DNA from: Lethocerus indicus
Lineage: Eukaryota > Arthropoda > Insecta > Hemiptera > Belostomatidae
Length of the DNA: 64,000 nt
Assembly (NCBI GenBank): GCA_019843655.1
Contig: JACDQD010000011.1
Location: 4,816,604-4,880,603, forward strand
Direction of reading: 5' to 3'
Below the pieces are notes generated by a model that was not told where the DNA came from, ran no database searches, and worked only from the letters and a program-made list of their open reading frames with translations. Every line of letters begins with the position of its first letter. The stretch's first letter is position 1. The position numbers and the translations under genes were made by a program. Positions 47,216-61,819 of the stretch are shown one piece after another.

Positions 47216-50200
47216 CTAGAGTAAATTGAAAAGTGGGTAGATATTTGTTTGGTATCCCTAAGCAGCGTATAAGTTACATAACATAATCCTCGTACCGAAG
47301 TGCTTCTCTAATGCCAAAGAAGCCGAAAACCAGTGATAATTGTAAAAATAATGATTTCTATTTCACTCGCTATGAAAGTCCCTTTTTCATATTTACTGTT
47401 ACTGATACTAATTTACCGATAGCATCATTATTCATACGAATCACTGAATTTCCAACCTGATTTGGAGTCCATGAATACTCCCTTTGTTCTGTACTTTGAA
47501 ACTCAACTATCATTAGTTACTCGAGATTAATCAAAACTGACCGATGTCATACCGCTATTCCGCGCAATATTATTACCACGGCGGATTGATTGGGCGTAAT
47601 TCGGGTCACGGGAACTGTCTATTAAAGCTTATGACGAACGCCAGACGCAATGAGAGCCGACCGAACAACAGCGTATACAAATGCGCTAATTTCTCTAGCT
47701 GCGCCTAATTGCACTTTCTGCTTCTACGGGTGAAAAATGAGTACTCGGTTGTGCGACTTACTTACTTGATTAAGAAGGAAGGCGCCGGCTGATTGATTGC
47801 GTTAACTCAGCGTGACATACCTAAAACAAAAAATTAAAATTTTACTCCACTGATTGTACGAACTCTTAGAGCAAAAATATATTATCTAGTATTCTAATAG
47901 AGATGTAACTATATACGATGGAATATGTTACAATATTATTACATACATGTTCTATCGTGCGTAATAAATACACGAAGGTAATACAGTGGTATTTTAGAAA
48001 CGGGTGCCTCTATGCATTCTATTAATGTATTTTTTTATTCAACATAACTTAGGTACTATAAAAAAATTTTGAAGATACACAATTTAATTTCATATGAATA
48101 AAAGCACATATTTTTGTTTTGTGTTTCGCATCTCTGAAGGATTATAATTCGTAAGAAATTCCAACAACCCATGGGCTGCGGAAGGAGCTCCCATTTGTTT
48201 ACGGCTTCCTCCCAATTTTTTCGCGCGATATAAAAAGAAACGCCAGTATTATAAATTACAAAGGAAAGAGAGAATAGGGAAAGGAAAGTATTTTGATCGT
48301 CCTGTAACTCCGTGGGTCGGTCAGTGAACTTCTCTCCCCGATTAGAGTCCCCTCGTGATTTTCGACACATGTGCCGCCGCAGACGCCTTGTCACAGGAGT
48401 TTATCTGTTTTTGTGTTCTGACGAAGGTGAAATAACAGAAAAAAGAGAAGAAACAAGGGGGACGTAAGAGAGCCCCAAACGACGACCGAAACAAGATACC
48501 CGTCTGGGAAGGAAGGAAAACACGCTGGCTGTGGGGACCCACGTGCGACCAAAATTAGGTTCCGTGGAAGAAAAAATAGTTTGCGTGCGAGGACATAAAA
48601 GCGCACCGTTCCCTATTTTAGATCAAATAATTCGAAATAACACTCCCATATATTTCAATCCATTCATAATAGCATGGATTGAACTGCAATTTGAACGCGA
48701 TGAATATTAATCATTGTTAACTTAAAATTGTATACTTGAAGTATGTGATGATTGGACTTTTAATAGTACATTCAAGGTACCTTCAGGACTTCTGTGCCTA
48801 CGATCCACCTAATACTGAAACGAGCCGTTACTGCAAAATTTACAGTTCTAAACTAGGTCGGATAATGCTCGGCTATCCTTGGATGAACATCGCAGAAGTC
48901 ATCGTTTGATTTACCTTATTTTCTACAAGGCCGAACCAAAGGTTAAGGAGTTATAAGGCACGAGGCGGTTGAATAACGCGGCAAAAGCAACGGTACATCA
49001 TCCGAACTAAGTTGCTTCCAAGTGATTCAACTTTTCAGCGTTATTATCGATAATTCAAGAAAAAGCGACTCACAACGGAAAATCTCGCTTGTTGTTTGAA
49101 ACTAAAGGCTTCAACTCAATCTGTAAGTAAATGTAAGCTGGTCGCTTCTTCTTGCCCAAATCATGGATTTTTGCAATAGTGACAGTTCGATAAGTGGCCG
49201 CGACGCATTATTCACATCATTCTGTGCCGCCTACAATCCGTTATCGATTAAACGGGCATTAGGCGCACCTGAAATTAAATCTGGGACGCCGTCTTTGTAT
49301 CCTGTTTTGGGTCGGAGTGCGAGCGTTGATCCCGTTAGGAACACGGTCATTTTGAAACACGGCCGACCCGTTTTTCCGATTCGGAGTTAATTTTTCCTTT
49401 TTTTTCGGTTGTTCGGATATTTAATTTCTGATTTAATTACGCTCAATTTGGCGCCGGCCTCAGGCCCTAATATGGGAATTGAGCGCTCCCCCCGGCAGCG
49501 AATAATTTAATAGTTTACTCTGCGTTCGGGCATAATACCTCTTATTATTATGACCCTCATTACTGACACTTCCTAATGAGGAATGCTAGTAGTCAAGGAG
49601 GTTTGAGAGCGTTTAAACTCCGGCTTAGAGAACTTATTTAAGCGTGTATAGCACCGAGCTAGCGACCTCGACGATATTGCGATATCCCCCACCAACACCG
49701 GCCCAAGGATCGTGCTCTAGATCGTGCCGGTCTATTTTTACACCTATAACGCGGCTAAAAGTCGATTGGAGATTTGAATTTCAGTTCAGACTGCATTCAT
49801 TTCGTCCGATAACGATCGACAATATGTGTTATTTACAGCGATCTGCAAGCCAGAACGACTCAAAACCCCTGTGTCGCTTTCGACCTCTAACACTATTAGG
49901 TGTGAACAGAAATTATTGAAAACAGGTGGTTAAACCAGTAATAGTAGTATTTGCACTATTAGTAATACTAATATTAGTATTAGCCTGTTGAAAATATACA
50001 GCCTACAAAATCATAATATATATTATATCAGGGTGTCGCTTTCAGCCTTTGTCGAGAGACAAAAGAGTCGTTCTGCTGGGAATTACAATTGAGTGTAATT
50101 AAATTCAACGATAGAATTATAATTGTGTTGTTAACGTCCATTAAAATGTATTAAGAATTTAATGGGAAGTTTTATTTCTCCTATAGTGCCAAGGCCGGTA

Positions 50201-53200
50201 CTTGTACGTTAGGGCGGTGCCATTTTCAAACTGCAATTCGACGAGAGAAAAAACGTGTTTCGTCGTAAATGTTCCAAATCGTTCGTGCAGTTTATTAAAG
50301 AAAGAATTGAGGCTAGATAAAAAATTATCTCCGATTATTGGCGACAGTATAGACATATCAAAAAGAGTCTAATTTTCTCTAATACAATGCGTACAACGGA
50401 TTTGGGATTCTGCTAAATGGGTAAACAAACGTATTGTAATAGAGTTTACTGTAATTTGATGGCTCAATAGTTGGAAAGTCTTCACGGTCCTAAATAACCG
50501 TGTAAAATCGGGTCAATATAGGTTACCTCAAATTAACAATGCCTATATAACAGAGAAGTATAGAGTTTTACCGCGAGCTTGAATCAGCCACTTTACATTT
50601 CCAGAGACGGTTGTAAGATCGCCTATTTTGGCCCGCTGCTTTCTAAGCCAATGTACAAGGGCATCGGGGACGTAACGAGTACTTAAACTGAGCGTTTACG
50701 GGGGACACAAGATGGGAGTCAATGCCTTTATAGAGTATACAGCGGAATGTAAAATTTATGTACCGTAAGTATAGGGAATAGTTCAGCCATTATGTAGGGG
50801 CGACATTGAACCGGTGTTCGTTTAATTTACAGTAATGTACATTCCAGAACCTGTCATTTCACGTAATGCGACCTTTCCCTATGTGGCGACGCATAAAATA
50901 AAACGTACACATTAAACCGGGCGTTTTATTAAAGAATCTCTGGTTCTTAACTAAAAAGTAATTAATAATAAATACAGCAACACAGGGGTAAGTTGGAAGA
51001 AGTTCCAATGGAATATGTTTTCTTCTTGATTTCTACCGCCAAGAGGGCGCTTGAAAGGTGCCTCTGTTACAATTTCGATGGCATTTTGAAAATGATTAAG
51101 TATTATTTTACGATATTTATTACGCGCAATTATAAAATTATCATATTTGATTGTTCTTGTAAACAGTCTCTGAACAACTGGTTTTTTAATTTCAAAACGA
51201 AAAATCGATAATGGAAACAAGTTGCGCAAACTCCGTCAGAAAAACTTACGGATTACGGTCAGAATGCATAATTCATTTATATTTCACTAACACAGATATT
51301 CCCCTCTGTAATAGCACAGCAATGCTTATGTTCTAAGTCGTAATCCCTAAGTCATTCCGAAAACCGCGCACTCTAATGACACGGTAACAGTCGCCCAATT
51401 TTTACATTTTCATTTTCTATAGACGTACAGTAAAAGTACGACCATCGCAGGTTTCATCTGCTGCTTTCACTCACAGAACCTATTTAGGGTGGTGATCGGC
51501 CGTTACTACGATTTGCAATATAGATAACTGTTTTGTATCGCAACAAACTATTTCGCAAATGTGGTACTGCAAAAATTCATGTTGCATTTAGAATAGTCAC
51601 ATTTACAGGGGGGGAACTACTTCGCCGGTTATTTAACTCTCTGTGGGCCGAATTTTTATTTTAAATCCAAAAAATTGGGGAAACGAAAATTCAGCAATTA
51701 TAAACCTATATATAAAAATGAAAAAAAATTGATATTGATATTAGTTGTCTTGACAATGTTATAGGATTAAGATTTATTCGATCTCACGAATAAAGCTATA
51801 TTTATTTGGTAAAATCTCGATAAATTGAAATGTGACCTGAAAGTTACACGGGCCCATAGAGGGTTAAAAATGTCGCCGAATAATTTCAGTTGAATCTAAA
51901 ATAGGAGGAATTGAGTCTGGAACATCGGGTAAACGATAATTTTAATGTAAGCCTTTTATTAACAGCTGTCTGAACAACTTGATAAACTGCATTAAACATA
52001 ACTTCAGTCGGCTGCGTTTTTCACTCAGCGCTGTTCATAAATATTTAAAACGATAGGATGGTTCGAGTTTATACAGCGTGACTGAACTGACGCTTACTTG
52101 TCCCGTCCGCTTCAGGATAAAATCTTTCATTACCCGCACGCGCTCGGGATTAATCGAGGGGCTTAGTACGAACCGGGCGAAGTATTTCAGAAAAAAAAGA
52201 AGTTCATCATGTCCCGCTAATGGACCGCCGACCGTGAAATGTTTCGCGGACGTTACAAGGACGCCAGTCAGTTGTAAATTTCTTCATTTCAGAACTATCT
52301 CAAACATTGTACAGTACATTTCGTTATAATAAGTGAAAAGTTTTAACCTTAAAATGAATAACATTGTAACAGTTGTGAGCTAATCCGTGTAACATGATTA
52401 TTTATAACTCATTAATTCATATTATTACCGAACTCATTATCACATTAAAACTCTTATTTGCTACTAATTATCTCGTTATTAATTTTAAGGTTCTTTCTCG
52501 ACTTTTCATTCATCTATTTGCTTTCTTACTGCGGCCTTCTGCCTGTTGGCCTTATTATAATTGAAAGGGGATTAAGCGCGCTTCCCTCGCTTCTTCTGAA
52601 GCCTGGGCGGTTAACGATTGTTGGCTGCGAAATAGCGTCGATATGAGATATAGGCGAGCCGCAGCGGAGATTTCTCAATCCTGGACGCGTTAACACGAGT
52701 GGAGTGGGCTTGGGCGTTCAACAAATTACAAATTGCACTAGGTAATGATCGCGCCTACGGCCCACTATCACTTTTAATAATCTCGCCGCTCGCTTTGTTT
52801 TCCGGACTTGTGTTTCTTTCGTTATTATTTCCATCCCACGCATGATAGTCTATCCGATGCCGTCCCAGCTCAAGACCCGCGATTCAGTCTTAAGACACGG
52901 AGAAGACTCATATCGTAGGACAGTGGCGACTTAACCATTATATGAAAATATTATTTTTCGATAGCCCGACCTGCTATTCAAAAAAATGAATACCCAAATC
53001 GTTCACGCGCCAGCTAAATTGTTGATCACGCGTGCCTAAGATTTGCCTTAACTTATGATATAAAACGTTATTAACTCCCTGCCTATTTCTATAAATACTG
53101 AGCTCTAAACAATATCACGTCTCTTGTGAATTGCTATTCGGTCTCAATCCGTACTCGTTTCGGACTTGAGATGAAGTATCGCGTCAGCACTGCCCGGCTG

Positions 53201-55116
53201 GCATTCTGAAAGAATAATGTTTTTCTCCAGAATTGCATGTAGTATAACCTTATTGCATTCATCGACAACATACAATGCAATGCTCGACAATAAACCTAAG
53301 CTGTAGCTCTGATTCCAACATTGAAAATATTTCTAGTCCCGGGGTTCGTGAAGAGCGGTTTCTAAACGGAGATGGGCGCTCGGTTTCGCGAAAACTGGTT
53401 CTCGAACAGTTGAGATCAGACCGCTATTAATAGCTGCCCGCCTTCTGGAACCGGAGCCTGCTCTTCCTCCGCTCGCAATTTAAAAGGACTCTCCCGTCCT
53501 ATAGCCCAAGAAAAAGCGTCGTTCCATTTCTAGACAGGTTTGTTCAGACACTGCTGAAATTACTGTTTTGGATAAAAATAAACCCTCGGACTCCCAAATA
53601 AATTCAATAAAATAATTAGAAGTGGCATCAAGATATTTCGTATACATTTATATTTAGAATTTATAAAAATTAAAAACGCTATATAATAATGCTTTTAACT
53701 TGCAATGAAAATCATCTAACTTAACACTATCAACACAAAATAATGTTCTGACCTTGACAAAATACACGTAATTTCATTAATTTTTTTCTTTGAAAACGAT
53801 CTCGGATGAACAGATTTGGATGTCGAAAAGACTTATCAGATATCAGAAATATCAGAATTCGGAAATTAATTCGGTTCCCACGGTTTAAATTATATCCACT
53901 GTAGTAATTTATTGAGATTAACTCTGATTATCAAACCATTAACTTACTGGACCCATGTGAGTAGTGGTAACTGACTATTTCATTTGTCGTAGTAACATTT
54001 TTTAGATTTCCAATAGAATCAGACACGGAACTGCTAAACACGTTAAACCATTAGCCAACGGGAGCTAATTGAAATAGGAATTAAATAAACCCATAAAAGG
54101 GGATAGGTGAGCGAAACTTCAATGAGCAGCTGAACTGGGACTAATGATCGGTTACAGACTTCCTGGATTTCAAATTGCATCCACAGCCCACAGTGTTGAT
54201 GACCGGACATTTATTGGATACCCACCCCAAAAACGGTAAGACAGTAGATACCGATTATTACCGCGGGCCGTTACTGCGGCCTGTGCGAAACGCCATTTCG
54301 GGGGATCCACAGGCTGGAGAAAAGTGAACGCAACCGAAAAGGCCGCCTTTTAAAAGGCAGCGCTGGTCGCAAATCGGTGCTGCCGAGAGAACCCTGCTAA
54401 TTGGGCACGGGCGATGACACGGCGGACAAATTATTACGTATTCACGAAAGGACGGGGTCGGGAAAAAAGCACGTGTGTCAACACGTGTGCAAACATTGAG
54501 GGCGCGGGGGGGGGAGGGCGATAAGACCTCAGATAACGGGCAGAATTATGGGACGGAGGTGACTGAGAGCCCGTTTCGGTGTTAGACCAATTCGAGGGCG
54601 ATTGTTAACAGGAATTTTCAAGTCAATAATTAGCGCTTGTTGACTGCAAAATGTTTCGCCACAGGTTAGATAATACGACGGGTGAAAAATTGTAAAATAC
54701 AGACGCTCCCCGACAAATTTTCCCGCAAGTACAAACTGTTAGTCTCGCGATATTAAATAAATATAAATCAAATTTACATCATATCAAACTTCCTTACACC
54801 TTCTTATCCTGCCTTGCCCGACTCTTCCTCGACAGACGAGGAACACTAAGTTATTGAGGTTGTCAATAGGTGAGGAATACTTCATCATCGGAAGAACTTG
54901 ATGACCCTCCCACCATTGTACCCTCCATGTCACCTCCCCTCATCCATCACTACAAGCCTATTTTGCCAGTTCTGGGATAAGGAAACGTTTATTAACTTCA
55001 AAGAAAAAAATATTCATACAATCTACTTGCCTTAGCATTTACAGTATCATTAAAATGAAGGCCCTGCGGAACCTAATTCGTTCCGATATTGAGGAGAGGA
55101 GGAAACATCTCCTGGG
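47216..55116. other. Noncoding, largely AT-rich
   Basis: No gene is supported. GC-rich patches lie at about 48200-48600, 49150-49500, 52080-52280, 52520-52900 and 54220-54620, the last with a run of nine G near 54508. The 49963 palindrome is the only strong structure. The long AT-rich intervals hold nothing I can name. Confidence 0.55.
49963..49982. other. Perfect 20-bp AT palindrome
   Basis: TAATACTAATATTAGTATTA equals its own reverse complement. A further palindromic AT run lies about 30 bases downstream. Confidence 0.8.
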
Positions 55117-55587
55117 GTGGTAATGGTGCTATACATATCGGAATGTTCCTATAGAAAGGTTGAGAACTCCTTATTTAAGTACATTATTGTTATTGGACGT
55201 CTGTCTATGACAACTTTTACTTTCTCGAAATTAAGGTCCGAAACAAAATTCGTTAAAAACCCCCGGCAGTTCTGCACTTTCGCGAACGCCGACGTTTCCT
55301 ATTACGGGACAGAAAAAAAATTGGTATTTTCTTTTCGTTTAATTGACATCCGAAAGCCGTGTACCTGTTTCCTAGGTTGGCAACAGGATTGCCATTTCGG
55401 GGACAGCGCCGCGTCAACCCTCGTAATTAGCGTCTATACCCTATACCTTTCTCGGTCGTTACGCGAAACCCGGCGAATCGGCCCACAAGCGGCTGGGACG
55501 ATAATTAAAGCGGATTGTTCCGCTAAAAGGGGCGGAGGCTTTAATTTTTTTATCAATTTTCTCCGTTTCCTTCTTTTCCCCGTACAG

Positions 55588-55916
55588 GCTGAAATATCAT
55601 GTCTTTTTTAGAAAGTCCCGCCTGGGGTTCCCCGCCGGTCACGAATGTGCACCCCGCCCCTCGGGAATGCTCCCTGTTCGCGAAAATCCCCGATCTTCCA
55701 GATCTTCGTGACCTTTTGAAAAGAATTACGAGCCCCTGCCCCGAGTCCATTCACCGGAACCTCGAGGGGGTGGATTCACGGATAAAGGAATGTAAAACGG
55801 ATTTTTCTTTCGTGCAATATCCCATCCTTATGGAGGGCTTCCTTAGAATGACCCCTGTTAGAATCACACTAACGCCTTATAACTTAGACATTCCCAACAT
55901 AGCTTGTCTAGTTTGA
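55588..55916 (+). CDS. Candidate exon with start codon, 105-aa reading frame
   Basis: A long pyrimidine tract ending in CCCCGTACAG (AG at 55586-55587) is a very good plus-strand acceptor. Eleven bases on, an ATG at 55599 with A at -3 opens 105 codons closed by TGA just after 55916. This could be a coding exon with a spliced 5' leader. The product begins MSFLESPAWGSPPVTNV, then has a proline/leucine-rich part (FAKIPDLPDLRDLLKRI), and ends DIPNIACLV. There are five cysteines and no obvious signal peptide or membrane span. The first 60 or so codons are rich in G or C at third positions, the last 30 less so. No domain is recognised. Immediately upstream another frame is open from 55117 to 55611 in this GC-rich patch, so some or all of the openness could be compositional. 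No promoter or poly(A) site is assigned. Confidence 0.28.
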
Positions 55917-55958
55917 CATTTATGAGTAAATGGGCTCTGCCAACATACTGATAAAAAG

Positions 55959-56010
55959 TTTAATGAAGATGACCGGTCTACGGTTTCGAAAATTGGCCGA
56001 GAAACCACAA
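55959..56010 (+). repeat. R1 diverged fragment
   Basis: TTTAATGAAGATGACCGGTC then TACGG and GGCCGAGAAACCAC keeps, in order, the R1 blocks AATGAAGATG, ACCGGTCTA and GGCCAAACC with a short deletion and insertion. The match is weak but collinear. Confidence 0.32.
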
Positions 56011-57920
56011 ATTTTAAAATCGGACACCAGTATGCTGTTATATGTGTTACGCCGAAAACGGGAAATAAAAGGCTAATATATTATATATAATAAGACTTTG
56101 GATTATGTATTTGTTGGTCCTTCGGGTGGACAATAACCCTCGACGTTATCGGCATTGGTCCAAACGAGTTCGGTATGCAGAACCGATTCATTGAGAATTC
56201 ATGCCAAGACGAGACATTGACAAACAACGAAAAGACGGTCGGGAGGAACAATAAAAATAAAACGAGAAAGTCATGACTGAATCGGTTCGTCCTCCAACCG
56301 CTGAGCGTGTCGCAACCAACGCCGAGGATCCGGGGGCAATTTATCCGAAAACAGGTTGATGCGGAGGGACGGTGCTTTTGTTGTTACCCCGCGGGACGAA
56401 CGACTCCGCCGCCAGGGTCACGAAGAGCCGACCGTGTTGGGCAAAACGCGCTCTGACGCCATACAGACCCCCTCCGCGGATGGCCTCTCCTATGAATTCT
56501 CCCGGTTGCGGAATAGCTCCCACCCCCGCCGCCTCTTCACAACCCGAGGAGAACATTCACCCGGGGCCCGCCGGCTTCGTGACATCGAAACGCCCACCAA
56601 TAGCGAAACCGACAGTAGATTACAGTTTTAAAACTTAAATACCCTCTGTTGCAGTTCTGTGTTTACACAGAATACCCTGTGGCAACGACCCCTTGTTGTC
56701 TTCCTTTCACTATATATTTTTCCTTCCTTTTATTCGTTATATTTTTTTACATGGTATTTTAATAAAACCGAAATGCGTCTGTCTTTGACCTCATTGCTGC
56801 CCACGCTGGGTATGTTCAGCGGAGAAGGTTTAACGTGAAATATGGGTCAAATATAGTTGCACAAAATGATATGTCATTTCATAAGTTTATTTTATTTTAA
56901 AATGGCCAAAAATTGGCTCAACAAGGTTTCCAGTACGCACTACGATTATCAGATTCGGATGTCTCAATCTTCCAAAGTAGATCCCACCAGTCTCGATTGA
57001 TGGAATGGACAATGAAATAAACCTCCCAATAATCTTTACTATTCAAGGGAGGAAACCTAACCTTTGTACATATTTTATGTAAGCTGGTAAACCCCTGCTT
57101 TGTTTCATAGAACATAATCTGGCAGAGGAAGACAATATTTCGGTATGTTAATTCACTAAAAATGACAGGAGCCTGAAACATCGAACAAGGCGTCAAGCAC
57201 CCATCATGCAATTCGAAAACTCTCTTCCAATTAACCGAATGCACTTATACCTTTGTAGGATTGTCAATCGGTTATTCATAAAATTGATTAACGCGACATC
57301 AAAAGAAACATGTCGGCACGGGAGAAAGTACAGACAGGCCAAGAAGTGACTAGGACTAACATGGAAGTGTGACTTGTGCCATATATGCTGCGGCATATAT
57401 GTTAATGCGGCATTTGTAATCCGCGGGGGGCGGGAGGTCTCTCAATAGCCGAGCAATTACTGTTTGCCGCCGTACGGACGACACAAGCGGCGGTAACAAC
57501 GCGGTTACAAAACCCCGCGGAAACATTTTCACTAAATTCGAACGCGGATTTAAAAACACTCGAACACTCGATGGGAAAGACCGATTCTCGACCAGAATGC
57601 CGACATTTCCACGTCAACAAATGGCCCAAGTTATTTCGGATATTCGCGAAGCCGAATGGCTTAACTAGTTGTAGACCGCATACTCGGCAATTTGAATGGG
57701 AAAGTCAAATCATACCGTCTTTTAATTGGCCATCTTTCCTAAGCTTCTGCCGTTTTTCAATTCCCAAATACGGAGGGGAAAAAATTCGATTAGATGTTGA
57801 CGCTTTCACCAGTTTTTACGAGACGGCCATTAAGCGCCTTAAAAGGTAAAATCAATGTCCAGAAATTTATAGGAAAATTATTATTCCGCGACAAAAACAT
57901 GGTGTTCTTCAAAGGAATTC

Positions 57921-57953
57921 TACAATAAATATACTATAAATATACAATAAATA
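57921..57953. repeat. Three-copy 11-bp tandem repeat
   Basis: TACAATAAATA, TACTATAAATA and TACAATAAATA lie head to tail. The first and third copies are identical. Confidence 0.85.
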
Positions 57954-60866
57954 TAGGTACTGAACTATAATGTCCGCATTACACATCCCGTTATTGGCTC
58001 CCTTCACTCATTTAATAGAAACTCTCTTGATTTTCCTAAAGGCCTGTTGCTATTTTTTACCAGTTTTACAGATAGAATTAAACAGGTTCAATGGTAAAAA
58101 TTGACGAATTTCTATATAGCGTATTTTCATTCGTTATCCAACCGTTTCCAACAAGTAAATATTCAAGTAATGGTTGACCCTCGATCTAAACCTGTTTCAT
58201 CGGTAACATTCTCTCTGACAAATGTCCCATCGAAACTGCTCAATATTTCATTGCCGCCGCCGTGAAAGTGACACCGGCCCCAGGAAATGCCTATCGAAAG
58301 CAGCCTTGAACGCCGAGGCGGGATCGTGAATCCGACTCGAAAGCAGTCCGGTCGGCTGAATGGAAGGAAGCGAGGAATACCACCCGTGATGGAAGACGGG
58401 GGGATACAGAGAAAAAAAAAGGTATAACACAGCCCGCAGCCGGGTCGTGGCCAATTAACGCGACACGAGAAACCGATTGGTGGGGCCCCTCCCACCCCCT
58501 CAGGACCTTTAATGACTCCAATTAGGCCTCGGGCCTAGATAGCCGCAACGGGAGGATCACATCCCGAAGGACACCTGTTATCTTCGGGGGGTCGGTTAAA
58601 TGCCTTGTGTTCCACCGTCGCACGATTTCACATAAAATAACAACCGGCAACAAGTATCCAATATATAGCTTCTAGGGGCACACGATAATAACCTCAGGCA
58701 GAATGACCATCCTATAACAAATTCAAGATAGTTCTATTGTACGTGAATTACACTTATTACATCTAGAATCCACCAGTTCATCAATTCAGCAGAGAAAGCT
58801 AGACTTTTCACGTGTAAAGTCACATTCAGATTTGATTCTAATCACAGTTCCACGACTAAGGACAGGTACCACACGGTGCTGTGTGTTGAACTCTAAATAA
58901 TATAAAGATGCAGTATTCAATAGGCAGTATTGATTAAACCGCAGTCGAGAATATTGGAAAAGTAGGAAAGCTACGTATTGATCCCCAATTTTCTGTGGAT
59001 GTTCAGTGTCCAACTGATGGTGGAGGGGCAGGGGCCCCGGCGGGCAAACCGGTTTCCCCCAGCCCCGGACACTCTGAACACCCTCGGGGCGACCGATTAA
59101 AACGACTGCTGGACTCTTCTCAAACAATGCTCACGAAAAGTACACTGTAAACCGATCCCGGACAGAGGACGCGGTCGGGGGTGGGCGGGGAACACGGATC
59201 ATTGAGCGTTGAACCGCCGGGGAATGCGAATAAAAATAAAAGGAAAACGAACAGCTCGGTGCATAGCATAAAACGTGTTCCTCGGGGGAAAGGTATGTCT
59301 GTTCTCTGACCTTGGAGATGTATTAATAAGTATGGGGGCAGCGCCGGCGTTAGTGCACCTCAAGGGGTTGCCTGAAGCTATCCTGTAGAGGAACATATTC
59401 GAAGGAAAACTATTCCATGGTATTTAAGTTAAATATTTAAATTTTAAAGTGTTACAATCTGTATCTCCTGTAATATAAGTAGTAGATTGAGTTTATAAGT
59501 ATTATGTATAGTTTTTAGGAGCCGTATTACGAAGCTTCTATGTATTTAGATACTGACGATCTTTGATATTTAAAGTCTACTGAAATATTTAATAAGTCAA
59601 TTATGTTAAATACCGGCACTTTTTTGACATGAAGCTTACAGCCGATGGCAACATATTGTAGAATGCTAAGTAATAAAACAATAATTATTAATACTTGGTA
59701 TATTCTTTAAATACACCATGGCGAGACTGACAAGGCAGCAGTGATTGTTAATACCCCATCCTTAATTAGTTATGTACAGTTTTTAATGTACTAACATTTT
59801 TAATACCACGCGTTCCTAGTTTGTTTTATGGCTCCATTTAGTATAACAGACGAGGGTACGAATGCCAAAGCGGAGTACCACTTGTGTGAAAGGTCAACCC
59901 TAAAATACCTAATAAAGCTAATGAATTATTGGATAGGGCGGGAAATTAGGCTGTTAGGATTTTTAGAAAGTAACATTAAAGTAAATATCCTCGCGTTGTT
60001 ATAACCGTTCGGCCCGGGCTTTTCGACGATTTTTATGGCGATTATTTTAAACTGTTCTCGATATTACGATTTCGGACGGTTTGAACCGATCGCCAAAAAT
60101 GACGGACGTTTCAAAGGCGAGCCGAATTCAGCCGCTAAACGATTTTTTTATATCCATTTCTCCAAAACGGTTATTTTACTTTCACATTTTAAAAAATGGA
60201 ATTTATCAGGGTTACGGTCCTCGTCCAAGTTCTCTCTGAAACCTTCGACGTTTCCTGCTTTCTCATTAAAGCAAACATCGATATCCTTCTGAGGAACAAT
60301 GAATATTCCATCAATCCCTGTTAGTCATTCATTACCGTATCGCGGAACCGTTTCCGCAGGTAAAAGCCCGCTCTTACGTTTAAGCATTCGACTTCTGAAA
60401 AGACTAGAAAACTGCAGGGGCTTTTGGCTGGAGTTCTGTTTAGGAATTTTATTATCGTTGATCACCAAAACCCAATAATTTCTATTACTCCGTGCAGGTA
60501 TATCATCTTATATACAGGAACCGGTCACATCGGCTACAACACTGGGGCATTAACAATATAATATGTCACGATTTGATTTCTAATGGCCGAAATTACAAGT
60601 CCGTGCCCGCGTGTTCAATTTGTACCAATTTAAAGGCACCCGTCTGAAGAACGCATGTTAGATTGTATTTATGCGATTATATAAATATGTTAACTTTCAC
60701 TCATTTCACTTTCACTGCTTTAGTGAAATATATTTATTGAAATAAAGTTTATTGTTAATGTGCGGGCCGGTCAATAATTATGGTTATCCACCGTATTCTT
60801 CTGGCGCATACCTGCAGGGCCAAACAGTGCATCTGCCTCGTGGAAAGTGATAAGCACTCGACAACC

Positions 60867-60901
60867 GAGAGAATGAGAGAGACAGAGACAGAGAGAGAGA
60901 C
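60867..60901. repeat. GA-rich simple repeat
   Basis: GAGAGAATGAGAGAGACAGA then GACAGAGAGAGAGAC. On the minus strand it is a CT-rich tract just upstream of ATG CAC TGT TTG GCC CTG CAG|GTATGC (60812-60832), a possible but unproven leader and first exon. Confidence 0.88.
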
Positions 60902-61819
60902 TCCCACGCAACAAAGCGGAGCGATATGCTTTTCGAAATCCGATCTGTCATACTTTCACCGGGCCCCCAATAGGATTTTCGCAAGCGGCGGAATTAAGCA
61001 AAGAACGAAGACGAGAACAAATTCGGTCGAAGAATCAGCCGGTATGACCGTATGGAATTGGGTTATGACTTCCTGTTTGGGGGGCGTTCGCAATGGTGGA
61101 AACACACCTTTCTACTGATCGGAAATCGTTCGAGAAAAATCATTCCTTCCCGTACCTTAAGACATGTTAACAACTATAATGAATTCACAAAGTTATTCCG
61201 AAGTAGAGGTATGCTGACATTTTGCCAGTAATGAGAGCTAAATTCGCTGTGGGGGTAATAATTCGAGCTAGTCAGAAAATTTAAATAATTCTAATAAATA
61301 ATTAATTCTTTATTTGTTATACAATCGATGAGCACGTGGCCTACTGCCGTGAAGCAAAATCCTAGGTAGCAACACAGATGAGGGTTGAGACGGGAATATA
61401 AAATGTAACAATTCTGTCATATGTGTAATAATTTGCCTCCGGGATAAGGAGCAGGTGACTCAAATATAATTTCCTCGGAAATTCGAATCGATATTCAAAC
61501 AACTTCCGGTCCTCGTTTCCGATCACACGTCCGAAACTTTCGAAAAGTGCCGCGTCGTCGCCCCGTGAAATTAATTTGCGAAATCATCAACCGTTTCAAT
61601 TGGGCGGCAGGCCAAAGCGAATATTTAAAAAACCGATCGCCTTTCCCCGAGATAAGTAGAAGCCGTCTGAAATTACTGTCGAGCTCCGCCCCCTCTGACC
61701 TTTAACGGCGCGTATTTAAATTTTAACGCTCCGAAGGGTCGGGAAACGCTTCCTCGCTTTCGAGAGGCGCGCCTTTACTCTCTAAACGTCCAATTTCCTG
61801 AGTCCGGCACGCGATTTTA

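Noticed and set aside
48953..48980. miR-124-like string TAAGGCACGAGGCGG
   Set aside because: It matches the mature sequence only at the first nine bases, and no hairpin arm pairs with it.
52727..52750. miR-92-like string AATTGCACTAG
   Set aside because: The match stops after eleven bases (CCCGGCC is absent) and no precursor hairpin is seen.
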